Of a DNA stretch of 64,000 nt, positions 40,974 through 51,169 are shown piece after piece. Source of the stretch: Streptomyces eurythermus (GTDB lineage Bacteria > Actinomycetota > Actinomycetes > Streptomycetales > Streptomycetaceae); the NCBI RefSeq assembly GCF_014649115.1, contig NZ_BMSK01000012.1, positions 248,001-312,000 of the forward strand, read 5' to 3'. Within the stretch, counting starts at the first letter, position 1, and each line of letters opens with the position of its first letter. A program made the translations under genes and the position numbers. Below the pieces are notes generated by a model. It was given only the letters and a program-made list of their open reading frames with translations, was not told where the DNA came from and searched no databases.

Positions 40974-41691
40974 ACAGCTCTCCGGCCGACGTTACGGCGG
41001 AGCGTCCCCTACGTCCAGAGCGGACCGGCACGGTGTCGCGCGCGCTTGCCGAGCGGACCGGCACGGTGTCGCGCGCGCTTGCCGAGCGGGCCGGCACGGT
41101 GGCCCGTGCCTCAGCCGGATCGGTGCGGTTTCCGGTGCGCCCGCGCCCCAGGCGGATCGGCGCGGTGGCCGCGCGTCCGAACGGATCGGTACGGTCTCCC
41201 GCGCGGACGGGCGGACGGGCGGGCGGAGGGGCGGACGGACGGGCACAGGCTCCCGCACGTCCAGGCGGATCGACGCGATCTCCCCACGCGCCCGAGAGGA
41301 TCAGTGCGGTTTCCGGCGCCTCCGGGCGGATCGGCGCGAGTCCGGCGCGCCCGGGGGGCGGCACCGTCTCCCGCATGACCGAGCGCACCGCCACCATCGC
41401 CCACCCCTCCAGGCGGATCCGCGCGAGTCCGGCGCGCCCGAGAGGATCGGCACCATCCCCCGCATGACCGAGCGGACCGGCACCGTCTCCCACCCCTCCA
41501 GGCGGATCCGCACGAGTCCGGCGCCCCCGAGAGGATCGGCACCATCCCCCGCATGACCGAGCGGACCGGCACCGTCTCCCACCCCTCCAGGCGGATCCGC
41601 ACGAGTCCGGCGCCCCCCGGGGAGGCGACACCGTCTCCCGCATGACCGAGCGGACCGGCACCGTCTCCCGCGTCTCCCCGCGGAGCCGGGG
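40974..41691. repeat. non-coding spacer made of tandem repeats (33-bp and 89-bp periods)
   Basis: Left part: gagcggaccggcacggtgtc... starts at 41018, 41051 and 41084 (exact 33-bp period, first two copies identical over 33 bp). Right part: gcatgaccgagcg starts at 41373, 41462, 41551 and 41640, an exact 89-bp period with near-identical copies. The modules share the core GAGCGGACCGGCAC(C/G)GT(C/G)TC. 89 is not a multiple of three, so the copies change frame and the open frames here are not coding. No gene in the whole gap. Confidence 0.85.
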
Positions 41692-43317
41692 TCAGGCGGT
41701 GACGCGGGGTTTGCCGGGGGTCGGTTCCGCCTCCCGGGGTGCCGGGAGGTCCACCTCCGCGCCGTCCGGTTCCTCGCCGCACTGCATGACCCACGGCAGC
41801 CGCAGCGCCAGCACCGCGCCCAGCAGCAACAGCCCCGCGCTCACCAGCAGCGTCACATGCAGCCCGTGCACGAAGGAGTCGCGCGCCGCCCGGCGCAGCG
41901 CCGCCCCGGTGCCCCCGCCGAGCCGCCCGGCCACCTCGTAGGCCTCGCCGAGCGAGTGGCCCGCCGCGTCCGCCGCGGGCCGGGGCACGCCGGGCACCGA
42001 GCGGAGCCCCGGGGCGTAGGCCGCGTTCATGACGCTGCCCAGCAGCGCGATGCCGATCCCCGCGCCGAGCTGGTACGAGGTCTCGCCGATCGCCGCCGCG
42101 CCGCCGGCCTGGCCGGCCGGGGCCTCGCTGAGCATCGACTCGTAGGCGCCGAAGAGGGTGGTCTCCAGGCCGAAGCCCAGCAGCACGAACCCGGCCAGCA
42201 GCAGCGGCGGGTCGTCGGCGCCGCCCATCGCGGTCAGGGTCAGCACCGCGGCGGCCGTCAGGCAGAACCCGGCGCACACCATCCGGCGCGGCCCGAAGCG
42301 GCGCAGCACGCGGGCGCCCGCCAGGCCCGCCGCCATCGCCGCGACGGTCAGCGGCAGCAGCCGCAGGCCGGTCTGCAGCGGGGACAGTCCGAGCACCAGT
42401 TGCAGGTACTGCGCGGCGACCAGCTCCAGGCCGACCAGCGCGAGCATGGCCAGCACGATGCAGCCCACCGAGGTGCCGAACGCGGGCCTGGCGAACATCC
42501 GCAGCTCGACCAGCGGATGCGGGTGCCGCCGCTGGCGCCGTACGAAGAGGAAGAGGAGGGCCGCGCCGGCCAGCAGGGGCAGCACGGTGACCGGGCTCGC
42601 CACCGCCTCCCCGCCGCCGAGCCGCTTCACCCCGAGGACGGCGCCGAAGAGCCCGCCCGCCGCGAGCAGCGCGCCGGTCACGTCCCAGGGGCCGCCGTCC
42701 GTGCCCCGCGACTCCGGCAGCAGCATCCGGCCCACCGGAAGACTGACCAGCATCAACGGGATGTTGACGAGGAAGACCGAACCCCACCAGAAGTGCTCCA
42801 GCAGGAACCCGCCGAGCAGCGGTCCGACCGCCGCGCCGACCGCCGCCACCGCGCTCCAGACGCCGATGGCGAGGGCCCGCTCGCGCCGGTCGGGGAAGAC
42901 CTGCCGGAGGATCGACAGGGTCGCCGGCATGATCATCGCGCCGCCGGCGCCGAGCAGCGCACGGGCGAGGACGAGCATCGGCGCGCTCCAGGCGAACGCG
43001 GCCAGAGCGGAGGCGACGCCGAAGAGGCCGTAGCCGAGCAGCAGCACCCGTCTGCGGCCGACCCGGTCCCCCAGAGTGCCGAAGAGGATCAGCAGCGAGG
43101 CGCAGACCAGCGGATAGACGTCGACGATCCACAGCAGTTCCACGGCGCCGGGCCGGAGGTCCTCGGTGACGGCGGGGACCGCGACGTGCAGCACGGTGGC
43201 GTCGAGGGCGACGAGCAGCAGGCTCACGCACAGGACGACGAGGACGACCCACCGGTCGGCACCGGCCCCGGCCGCCCGACGATGCCGCCCTACGGCAGCC
43301 GTGGTCGTCCCGGACAT
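41692..43317 (-). CDS. MFS drug efflux transporter, DHA2 (EmrB/QacA) family
   Basis: 541 aa, 14 predicted membrane segments. LDATVLHVAVPAVTEDL near residue 40 is the DHA2 TM1 motif; GDRVGRRRVLLLG is the loop A motif; motif C-like GPLLGGFLLEHFWWGSVFLVNIP lies near 160. Proton-driven multidrug exporter (SmvA/QacA type). ATG at 43317 with GGGAGGT upstream. No regulator gene is adjacent, unusual for this family. The 3' end abuts the tandem-repeat spacer. Confidence 0.92.
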   Translation of the reverse strand: MSGTTTAAVGRHRRAAGAGADRWVVLVVLCVSLLLVALDATVLHVAVPAVTEDLRPGAVELLWIVDVYPLVCASLLILFGTLGDRVGRRRVLLLGYGLFGVASALAAFAWSAPMLVLARALLGAGGAMIMPATLSILRQVFPDRRERALAIGVWSAVAAVGAAVGPLLGGFLLEHFWWGSVFLVNIPLMLVSLPVGRMLLPESRGTDGGPWDVTGALLAAGGLFGAVLGVKRLGGGEAVASPVTVLPLLAGAALLFLFVRRQRRHPHPLVELRMFARPAFGTSVGCIVLAMLALVGLELVAAQYLQLVLGLSPLQTGLRLLPLTVAAMAAGLAGARVLRRFGPRRMVCAGFCLTAAAVLTLTAMGGADDPPLLLAGFVLLGFGLETTLFGAYESMLSEAPAGQAGGAAAIGETSYQLGAGIGIALLGSVMNAAYAPGLRSVPGVPRPAADAAGHSLGEAYEVAGRLGGGTGAALRRAARDSFVHGLHVTLLVSAGLLLLGAVLALRLPWVMQCGEEPDGAEVDLPAPREAEPTPGKPRVTA

Positions 43318-43576
43318 GTACGTACCTCCCAGATGATCCCTCGCGCGGGGCGGACCGACGGGGTGGGGACTGACCGTCGTACGGCCGGAGCGAGCGGTTT
43401 CTCCGGCCCGCGCGAACCCACGCGAGTGACTCGTCAGCGTACGCGAGCCGGCCCCGCCGTCACGTGGCGGACCTCTCACACGCGTGAGGCAACCCGTGTG
43501 GCGTACCGCACGTCACCGCCCCTTGACCGTGACCCGGCGACCGGTCCGGTGCGCGGCGCGGTCGATAATCGAGCCC

Positions 43577-44839
43577 GTGAGCGATCTTGAAACGCGCGTG
43601 GTCCCGGCCCGCGCCCCTCTCCTGCGCCGGGCGGTCCCGGCCCTGCTGGGCTACGCGGCGGTCCGCGCCCTGGGGCTGGCGGTGCTGGCGGCGTGGAGCG
43701 CGGCGCGCGGCAAGAGCGCCTACACGCTGCTGACCGCGCGCTGGGACTCGCTGTGGTACACGCGGGTCGCCGACCTGGGCTACGGCTACGAGGTGCGGCT
43801 GCCGAACGGGGACGTCCACTCCAACCTGGCGTTCTTCCCGCTGCTGCCCTGGCTGGAGCGGCTGCTGCACGCCGTCGCCCCGCTGTCGTACGCGGACGCC
43901 GGGTTCGTGGTGAGCCTGCTGGCCTCGCTCGTCGCCGCGGCCGGGATCTTCGCCGTGGCGGACCGGCTGTACGGCCCCCGGACCGGCTTGTGCGCGGTGC
44001 TGCTGTGGGCGGTGCTGCCGGTCGGGATCGTGCAGTCGATGGCGTACAGCGAGTCGCTGTTCACGGCGCTGGCGGCCTGGTCCCTCTACGCGGTGCTGAC
44101 CGGGCGGTGGGTGGGCGCGGGTGTGCTCGCGGCCCTGGCGGGGCTGACCCGGCCGGTGGGGATGGCGGTGGTCGCCGCGGTGTGGACGGCGGGCGTGATC
44201 TCGTTCGTGCGAGAGCGCGGCACGCGGCACGCGCCGGGCGCGCACCCCCGCACACGCGCCCCCGGCGCACACGGCCCCGACGGCCACCACCCCGACGCGC
44301 CGGCCGACACGCAGGTCGGCTCGTCCGCGCCCGGCGCCCCCGCCCGGCGTCGCGCGCTCGGCATGCTGCTCGCCCCGCTCGGGGCCGCCGGGTACGTCCT
44401 GTGGGTCGGCCGGCGCACCGGCGCGGGCCCGCTCGGCTATCTGGACGTCCAGGCCGGATGGCGCAACGGCTTCGACGGCGGCTACGCCTTCGCCCGCTTC
44501 GTGGCCGCCCGGTTCACGTCCTTTCCGTCCGCCCTCGCCGGCCTCGGCCTGATCGCCGGCGTGGCCCTGCTGATCTGGCTGTACGTCACCTGTGTGCGCC
44601 GGCGCCAGCCGGCCGCGCTGCTGGTCTACACGGGCGTCGTCCTCGCCCTCGCCCTGTGCGCGTCGAGCTACTTCGGTTCCAAGCCACGGCTGCTGATGCC
44701 CGCCTTCCCCCTGCTGCTGCCGCTCGCCCGCGCCCTGGCCCGGCGGCGCACCCCGGTCGCGGCCCTGGTCACGGCCGGTCTGGCGGGCGTCGCGGCGGTC
44801 TACGGGGCGTTCTGGCTGAACGGCTCCGGGCCGCCGTGA
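43577..44839 (+). CDS. PIG-V-like membrane mannosyltransferase
   Basis: 420 aa, about 10-11 membrane segments, GT-C glycosyltransferase fold. ARWDSLWYTRVADLGYGYE (residues about 50-68, with the RWDS Asp expected to be catalytic), NLAFFPLLPWLERLL and AYSESLFTALAAWSLY are typical of the GPI-mannosyltransferase-2-like family found in actinomycetes. It probably adds mannose from a polyprenyl donor outside the membrane. A His/Pro/Ala-rich insert at about 220-255 is unusual. GTG at 43577 is close to a GATAAT -10-like hexamer (43564-43569), suggesting a leaderless mRNA. Confidence 0.88.
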   Translation: MSDLETRVVPARAPLLRRAVPALLGYAAVRALGLAVLAAWSAARGKSAYTLLTARWDSLWYTRVADLGYGYEVRLPNGDVHSNLAFFPLLPWLERLLHAVAPLSYADAGFVVSLLASLVAAAGIFAVADRLYGPRTGLCAVLLWAVLPVGIVQSMAYSESLFTALAAWSLYAVLTGRWVGAGVLAALAGLTRPVGMAVVAAVWTAGVISFVRERGTRHAPGAHPRTRAPGAHGPDGHHPDAPADTQVGSSAPGAPARRRALGMLLAPLGAAGYVLWVGRRTGAGPLGYLDVQAGWRNGFDGGYAFARFVAARFTSFPSALAGLGLIAGVALLIWLYVTCVRRRQPAALLVYTGVVLALALCASSYFGSKPRLLMPAFPLLLPLARALARRRTPVAALVTAGLAGVAAVYGAFWLNGSGPP

Positions 44840-45077
44840 TCCACTCCGACGGCCCGATGACGTCCGGGAGAATTCCACACCAGGACCGGGTTAACGCATT
44901 CATAAGCGCCATATAAACAACACCCGGCGTGATCAAAGGAATTGGCCCGATCGGACTCCCCGGATTGCGGAATCGCGGGAATTCTGGCCGCCCTTGAGAG
45001 GTTTCCCACATCACATCGTCATCACAAAGCCGCAGTTTCGACCGGGAACACCGCTCACTCGCTGTAACGTCGATTGG

Positions 45078-46097
45078 GTGCGTACCGAACGAAACCTCAC
45101 CCGGCGTCTGGACCGGGTGTTCGCCAGACTGGACCGGGAGCCGGAACGACCGGCCCACATCGATATGCCGCGGATGAGCCGGCACCGGGTCGTGCTGTTC
45201 TCCGCGACCCTGGCCTTCTACCTGGCGATCGTGTGGGCCGTCGTGACCACCTCCTGGCTCGTCCGGCTGGACTGGCAGGTCATGTTCTTCCGGCCGTACC
45301 AGCAGTGGCCGGAGATCCACGCGTTCCTCGACTACTACGTGGTGCTGGGCCAGCGCGGCCCCACCGCCGTGATGGTCGCGGCCTGGCTCGGCTGGCGCTC
45401 CTGGCGGCAGCACACCCTGCGCCCGCTGCTCACCCTCGCCACCTCGCTGCTGCTGCTGAACGCCACCGTCGGCGCCGCCAAGATCGGCATGGGACGGCTC
45501 GGCCCGCACTACGCCACCACGATCGGCTCGAACGAGATGGGCCTGGGCGGCGATATATTTCCCAGCGGCCACACCGCCAACGCGGTCGTCACCTGGGGCA
45601 TCCTGGCCTATCTGGCCTCCACCCCGAGAGCGCGCCGCTGGCTGTCGGCCCTCTCCGCGGTCACCTCGCTCGGCGTCGGCCTCACCACCGTCTACCTCGG
45701 TACGCACTGGCTGAGCGACGTGCTGCTGGGCTGGGCCGCCGGCCTGCTGATCCTGCTCGCCCTGCCCTGGTTCGAGCCGCTGATCGCCAGGGCCGAACTG
45801 TGGCTGTTCGACCTGCGCGACCGCTGGCGCGCCCGCCGCGGCCGGCCCGAGCCGGCCGTCCCGGTCACGCCGCTCGCGCTCCGGCCGCTCGGCACCCCGG
45901 CGGAGCAGCCGGCCCCGGCCCGCGAACCGGTCTCCCCGACCCGCGCCTCCCGGGGCCTCGCGCACCTGGCACCGGGGCCGCACACCACCCGGTCGGAGCG
46001 TACCCCGGTCACCCCGGCGGGCAGCCGGCGCCCGCCGGGCGCCGACCGCCTGCCGCGCGGCGCGAGCCAGCCTGCCCGCCCCCTGACGGGCGGCTGA
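45078..46097 (+). CDS. PAP2-family membrane phosphatase
   Basis: 339 aa. About five membrane helices carry the phosphatase motifs: KIGMGRLGP (motif 1, about 137-145), FPSGHTAN (motif 2, about 160-167) and TTVYLGTHWLSD (motif 3, about 202-213). The C-terminal 90 residues are a Pro/Arg-rich cytoplasmic tail. It may dephosphorylate undecaprenyl diphosphate or phosphatidate. GTG at 45078; GGAAC (45045-45049) and CGTC (45068-45071) resemble an ECF-sigma promoter at the start. The gap 44840-45077 is AT-richer and has no gene. Confidence 0.9.
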   Translation: MRTERNLTRRLDRVFARLDREPERPAHIDMPRMSRHRVVLFSATLAFYLAIVWAVVTTSWLVRLDWQVMFFRPYQQWPEIHAFLDYYVVLGQRGPTAVMVAAWLGWRSWRQHTLRPLLTLATSLLLLNATVGAAKIGMGRLGPHYATTIGSNEMGLGGDIFPSGHTANAVVTWGILAYLASTPRARRWLSALSAVTSLGVGLTTVYLGTHWLSDVLLGWAAGLLILLALPWFEPLIARAELWLFDLRDRWRARRGRPEPAVPVTPLALRPLGTPAEQPAPAREPVSPTRASRGLAHLAPGPHTTRSERTPVTPAGSRRPPGADRLPRGASQPARPLTGG

Positions 46098-46147
46098 CGG
46101 AGAGTCGGGCGACGGGGTCCGGTACGCACCACCTCCCCCGCGCCCAC

Positions 46148-46188
46148 GGCGAAGGCCCCGCTCCCGCGACGGGAGCGGGGCCTTCGCC
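46148..46188. terminator. strong bidirectional terminator
   Basis: Perfect 19-bp stem (46148-46166 with 46170-46188; arm begins GGCGAAGGCCCCGC) and a 3-nt loop, between the PAP2 gene and the convergent I78 inhibitor gene. Confidence 0.9.
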
Positions 46189-46202
46189 GTACCGGCGCCG
46201 GG

Positions 46203-46418
46203 TCACCCCCTCCAGGCCCGGCTCACCCGGCCGTCCCGTACCTCGAAATTCAGCCGTCCGGTCCGGTACTCCATGGTGATGATCGCACCCGGCGGCAGCG
46301 ACCGTACCGTGGTCCAGCCGCGCCGCCGGGCGAGCCGTTCGGCGTGGGCGGCGTCCAGGCCGACGTACCCGTCCGGATTGTCCTGGGGCTCCGCTGGCGG
46401 AGTGGGAATCGGTGCCAT
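46203..46418 (-). CDS. I78 family peptidase inhibitor
   Basis: 71-aa small protein. LARRRGWTTVRSLPPGAIITMEYRTGRLNFEV (broken) gives the I78 fold marks: basic helix, PG turn, TMEYR and RLN. The family inhibits serine proteases such as chymotrypsin or subtilisin; here there is no signal peptide, so it would act inside the cell or be released otherwise. ATG at 46418; ribosome site weak. Confidence 0.88.
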   Translation of the reverse strand: MAPIPTPPAEPQDNPDGYVGLDAAHAERLARRRGWTTVRSLPPGAIITMEYRTGRLNFEVRDGRVSRAWRG

Positions 46419-46837
46419 ACGGCCACGCTAGCCGGGTCCGGCCGGGCAGGAGAAGCGGCCGCCCCCGGTCACATCTCCGTCACGGCTTCCGGGCCCGGGT
46501 TTTGTCCGAAGTCCGTCACACGTGTGGGGGGTTTCCGTTCGGCTTACCGGGGTAATCGAACAGAATTCACGCGTGTCGGACGGTGCCTTCGAATTCCCCG
46601 GCGGAAAGTGCCGCAGTGGGGATCGGGGCGGACCCGGGCGCGATTCCCCGCGCAATCCGGTGCGGTACCACGGCATCTGACGCCATATGGGAAATTCACG
46701 GATCCGGCGCGACCGCCGGCCGCGCCCCGCCCCGGCGCACGGCCCGGCGGGCCTCGGCGTCCGCTCGCGGGTACCCGCCCGTGGGCCGGGGACGACCGGC
46801 GGGCGGGCCGGGGCGCGACGATGCGAAGGGGCGAGCG
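46419..46837. other. gene-free divergent promoter region
   Basis: 419 bp between the I78 inhibitor and ctaD. It contains an AT-richer stretch around 46545-46600 (gggtaatcgaacagaattc region) likely to hold the ctaD promoter. No ORF with family support and no clear operator palindrome. Confidence 0.5.
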
Positions 46838-48523
46838 ATGGGGACCGAGACCGCAGGGGTGACGGCACGTGCGGCGGGACGCCACCGGGCCGGCCGGGTG
46901 GTGGTGGACTGGCTCTCCACCACCGACCACAAGAAGATCGGTCATCTGTATCTGATCACGGCGTTCGGCTTCTTCCTGGCCGGCGGGGTGATGGCCCTGC
47001 TGATGCGCGCCGAACTCGCCCGGCCGGGGCTTCAGCTGATGGACAACAACCAGTTCAACCAGCTGTTCACGCTGCACGGCACGATCATGCTGCTGCTGTT
47101 CGCCACCCCGAGCTTCGCGGGCTTCGCCAACGAGCTGATGCCGTTGCAGATCGGCGCCCCGGACGTGGCCTTCCCCCGGCTGAACATGCTGTCGTACTGG
47201 CTGTTCGCGTTCGGCGGGCTGATCGTGCTGGGCTCGCTGGTGGTGCCGGACGGGCCGGCCGCCTTCGGCTGGTTCGCCTACGCCCCGCTCAACGACGCCC
47301 ACCACTCCCCCGGCGTCGGCCCGGACCTGTGGATCATGGGCCTGGCGCTGTCCGGTTTCGGGACGATCCTGGGCGCGGTCAACTTCACCGCCACGATCAT
47401 CGGGATGCGGGCGCCGGGCATGACGATGTTCCGGATGCCGATCTTCACGTGGAACACGCTGTTCACGTCGATCCTGATCCTGATGGCGTTCCCGGTGCTG
47501 GCGGCGGCGCTGCTGGTGCTGGAGTCGGACCGGCGGTTCGGCTCGCAGGTGTTCCAGGCGGCGAACGGCGGGGCGCTGCTGTGGCAGCACCTGTTCTGGT
47601 TCTTCGGGCACCCCGAGGTCTACATCATCGCGCTGCCGTTCTTCGGGATCATCACGGAGATCATCCCGGTGTTCAGCCGCAAGCCGGTCTTCGGCTATCT
47701 GACGCTGGTCGGCGCCACGATGGCGATCACCGGGCTGTCGATGGTGGTGTGGGCGCACCACATGTTCGCCACCGGCGCGGTGCTGCTGCCGTACTTCTCG
47801 CTGATGTCGTTCCTGATCGCGGTGCCGACGGGCGTGAAGTTCTTCAACTGGACCGGCACGATGATCAAGGGCTCGCTGTCCTTCGAGACGCCGATGCTGT
47901 GGGCGACGGGCTTTCTGGTGACGTTCCTGCTCGGCGGTCTGACGGGGGTGATCCTGGCCTCGCCGCCGCTGGACTTCCACGTCACGGACTCGTACTTCGT
48001 CGTCGCCCACTTCCACTACGTCGTCTTCGGCACGGTCGTCTTCGCGGTCTTCGGCGGCTTCTTCTTCTGGTGGCCGAAGTTCACCGGCAGGATGCTGGAC
48101 GAGCGGCTCGGGAAGATCCAGTTCTGGACGCTCTTCACCGGCTTCCACACCACCTTCCTGGTGCAGCACTGGCTGGGCGCCGAGGGCATGCCCCGCCGGT
48201 ACGCCGACTATCTGGCGTCCGACGGCTTCACCGCGCTGAACACGGTCTCATCGATCGGCTCCTTCCTGCTCGGCCTGTCCACGCTGCCGTTCCTGTACAA
48301 CGTCTGGAAGACCGCCACGCGCGGCGAGAAGGTCGACACCGACGACCCCTGGGGCTACGGCCGCTCGCTGGAGTGGGCGACCTCCTGCCCGCCGCCCCGG
48401 CACAACTTCGTCACCCTGCCCCGCGTCCGCAGCGAGTCCCCCGCCTTCGACCTGCACCACCCGGAGTACGCGGGCCAGGCCCCGCAGCCGGAGCCGAAGG
48501 GGCATCAGGCACGGTCCTCGTGA
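46838..48523 (+). CDS. ctaD: cytochrome c oxidase subunit I (CtaD), orphan copy
   Basis: 561 aa, 12 membrane helices. It has the haem/copper ligands TLHGTIML (low-spin haem His), the CuB site WFFGHPEVY (His-Glu...Tyr cross-link), WAHHMF (two His), and VAHFHYV (haem a3 and a His). The K- and D-channel residues are in place. Terminal oxidase subunit I of the aa3 respiratory complex. No ctaC, ctaE, ctaF or bcc genes are nearby, so this is a stand-alone copy, probably a second CtaD. ATG at 46838 with GAAGGGG upstream. Confidence 0.95.
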   Translation: MGTETAGVTARAAGRHRAGRVVVDWLSTTDHKKIGHLYLITAFGFFLAGGVMALLMRAELARPGLQLMDNNQFNQLFTLHGTIMLLLFATPSFAGFANELMPLQIGAPDVAFPRLNMLSYWLFAFGGLIVLGSLVVPDGPAAFGWFAYAPLNDAHHSPGVGPDLWIMGLALSGFGTILGAVNFTATIIGMRAPGMTMFRMPIFTWNTLFTSILILMAFPVLAAALLVLESDRRFGSQVFQAANGGALLWQHLFWFFGHPEVYIIALPFFGIITEIIPVFSRKPVFGYLTLVGATMAITGLSMVVWAHHMFATGAVLLPYFSLMSFLIAVPTGVKFFNWTGTMIKGSLSFETPMLWATGFLVTFLLGGLTGVILASPPLDFHVTDSYFVVAHFHYVVFGTVVFAVFGGFFFWWPKFTGRMLDERLGKIQFWTLFTGFHTTFLVQHWLGAEGMPRRYADYLASDGFTALNTVSSIGSFLLGLSTLPFLYNVWKTATRGEKVDTDDPWGYGRSLEWATSCPPPRHNFVTLPRVRSESPAFDLHHPEYAGQAPQPEPKGHQARSS

Positions 48524-48542
48524 GGCCGGGCGCCGGACGCGG

Positions 48543-48575
48543 ACGGCCGCCTGCCCCGGCTGGGGCGGCGGCCGT
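48543..48575. terminator. hairpin between ctaD and the Rpf gene
   Basis: ACGGCCGCC...GCCCC / GGGGC...GGCGGCCGT, about 14 bp with a one-base bulge and a 4-nt loop, in the 73-bp gap between the convergent stop codons. Confidence 0.65.
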
Positions 48576-48596
48576 ACGTCTCACCGTGTCCGGCGC

Positions 48597-49530
<934 letters not shown>

Positions 49531-49837
49531 GGAGGTAGCGGCGATTTCCGGCCACCCACTACATGCGGCGATTTGCCGATATTCCCACCACCCTCCCCCG
49601 GCGGCCTGTGAGCCACCTCACCTCTTCAAGTGCCTTCGTCATACATGAACTTGACGGAGTGTGTCGCCTTCCGCACCCAAGGTGACCCCGTGCGGGGCAA
49701 GGCGCGAACCAGTCCTCCCCGGGGCGTGACTCCCACCACAGGACGCCCGTTGTCTTCTTCATGAGCCCGCAACCCCGGGGCTCATCGGCCGGGAGCCAAC
49801 CGGCCGACACCAGCACCGCATCCCGAGGGAGCCACCC

Positions 49838-50629
49838 GTGCCGCGCATGCTCGACGTCAGTGACGCCGTACGCGCCGAGATCGGCGACGAAGAAGCCGAA
49901 CGGCTGCTCGCCGGAGAGAACGCCCCGGGCAGTTACGACTGCACGTCCTGTCGCACCCCGGGCGACTCCGAGCAGGAGCGCACCAGCACCGTACTGTTCG
50001 TCGGCGACGAGACCGCCGTCCTCGCCTTCGCCCACGCCGGCTGCCTGCCCTCGCAGGTCGTACAGGTCACGGAGGAGCAGTTGCGGGGCGCCGTCCGGTC
50101 CATCGGCGTCGTCGACGACGCGCCGGCCGACGGCGAGCCGCAGCGGTCCGTGCCCGAGCAGGCGGTGCTCGGCGTGACCAGCGGACTGATCCTGGTCGAC
50201 GGCGAGTTGCACCCCGCGCTCGTGGTCGAGCCCACCTCCGCGATCGTCCGGCCGGGCACGGACGGGCCCGACGACGAATTCCTCCAGCTGCTCGTCGAGC
50301 AGGGCTTCGCGCCGGTGCCCGAGCTGACCGCCGTCCCCGAGGTGCTGCACGGCTGGTCCGTGCTGCTGGCCGTGGGCCGGCTGCACGCGGTGCTCCAGCC
50401 GGGCGGCGACGGCGGCCGGCCGGTGGCCTGGTGGCAGGCGCACCAGCCGCTCCAGGTGACCGACGGCTGGCGGGCCGCCGCCAACAAGCACCAGCAGGTG
50501 CTGATGTTCGCGGCTCCGGTGGGGTCCATCGGCCGGCAGCCGCGGGAGGACCTGCTGCGGGAGGCCCTCGACAGGGCCGCCGCGCAGGGGAAGCTGGTCG
50601 CCGCGGCACTGCCTCTCGCCGGTACCTGA
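49838..50629 (+). CDS. conserved actinobacterial protein of unknown function
   Basis: 263 aa, soluble, acidic. The N-terminal part has MLDVSDAVRAEIGDEEAERLLAG, a CTSC pair (residues 35-38) and LFVGDETAVLAFAHAGCLPSQ; the C-terminal part has a GWSVLLAVGRLHAVLQPGG strand region. I recognise no domain. GTG at 49838 is fixed by GAGGGAG 8 nt upstream. It precedes another Streptomyces-specific gene on the same strand. Confidence 0.85.
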   Translation: MPRMLDVSDAVRAEIGDEEAERLLAGENAPGSYDCTSCRTPGDSEQERTSTVLFVGDETAVLAFAHAGCLPSQVVQVTEEQLRGAVRSIGVVDDAPADGEPQRSVPEQAVLGVTSGLILVDGELHPALVVEPTSAIVRPGTDGPDDEFLQLLVEQGFAPVPELTAVPEVLHGWSVLLAVGRLHAVLQPGGDGGRPVAWWQAHQPLQVTDGWRAAANKHQQVLMFAAPVGSIGRQPREDLLREALDRAAAQGKLVAAALPLAGT

Positions 50630-50709
50630 GGTCCGCCCGCCGGACGGGCCCCGCTCCCTGGGGAGTTGTACGACCGCATCCCTTCGGGGCTCCGGTCGTT
50701 TGGACATAC

Positions 50710-51105
50710 GTGCACGCATACGACACACCGCCCCGTCGGTCCTTCTCCTCCGTGCCGCCCGCCCGGGCGGCGCAGGAGCCTTCCGGTGGACCGTCGGCCA
50801 CGCCGATCTACGACACGCTCTACGCGGAGTGGGTCAAGACCTTCCGCACGCTGCCCGGGGACCGCAGCGGTGAGGAGGAGCTGAGGTTCAGCGCCTTCGG
50901 GGACTTCCCGGACGGCAGCAGCAGATACGGCGGCCACCGGGCGGGGACGTTCAGCAGCTCCTACAGCGCCTACAGCGCGGGGGCCTACAGCGCCCGGCAG
51001 CAGTCGCAGTGGCAGCGGGTCGGCACGCTCGGCCGGCAGCAGGACTCCGGGGCGCCGTACGTCCCGGCCGCCGCCCTGCCACCGGGGCAGCGCCGCGGCG
51101 CGTGA
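50710..51105 (+). CDS. Streptomyces-specific protein of unknown function
   Basis: About 131 aa from GTG 50710. It contains TPIYDTLYAEWVKTFRTLPGDRSGEEELRF (read in two parts), a helical conserved stretch, then a Ser/Tyr/Gly/Ala-rich tail (SSSYSAYSAGAYSARQQ). The IYDTLYAEW motif reminds me of small Streptomyces proteins that carry an IYDxLxAE segment. The start is uncertain, as no good ribosome site is visible. Ends just before a 20-bp-stem terminator. Confidence 0.65.
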   Translation: MHAYDTPPRRSFSSVPPARAAQEPSGGPSATPIYDTLYAEWVKTFRTLPGDRSGEEELRFSAFGDFPDGSSRYGGHRAGTFSSSYSAYSAGAYSARQQSQWQRVGTLGRQQDSGAPYVPAAALPPGQRRGA

Positions 51106-51115
51106 CCTCCCCCGC

Positions 51116-51159
51116 ACACGACGGGCGGCCCCTGGAGAACCAGGGGCCGCCCGTCGTGT
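51116..51159. terminator. strong bidirectional terminator
   Basis: Perfect 20-bp stem (51116-51135 with 51140-51159; arm begins ACACGACGGGCGGCC) and a 4-nt agaa loop, between the plus-strand gene and der on the minus strand. Confidence 0.92.
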
Positions 51160-51169
51160 CGTACCGCTG

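Noticed and set aside
41373-41660. CRISPR-like direct repeats
   Set aside because: Whole 89-bp units repeat, with no unique spacers between short repeats, and no cas genes are near.
40972-41661. 229-aa minus-strand frame through the 89-bp repeats
   Set aside because: The 89-bp period shifts the frame in each copy, so the apparent protein does not repeat; non-coding.
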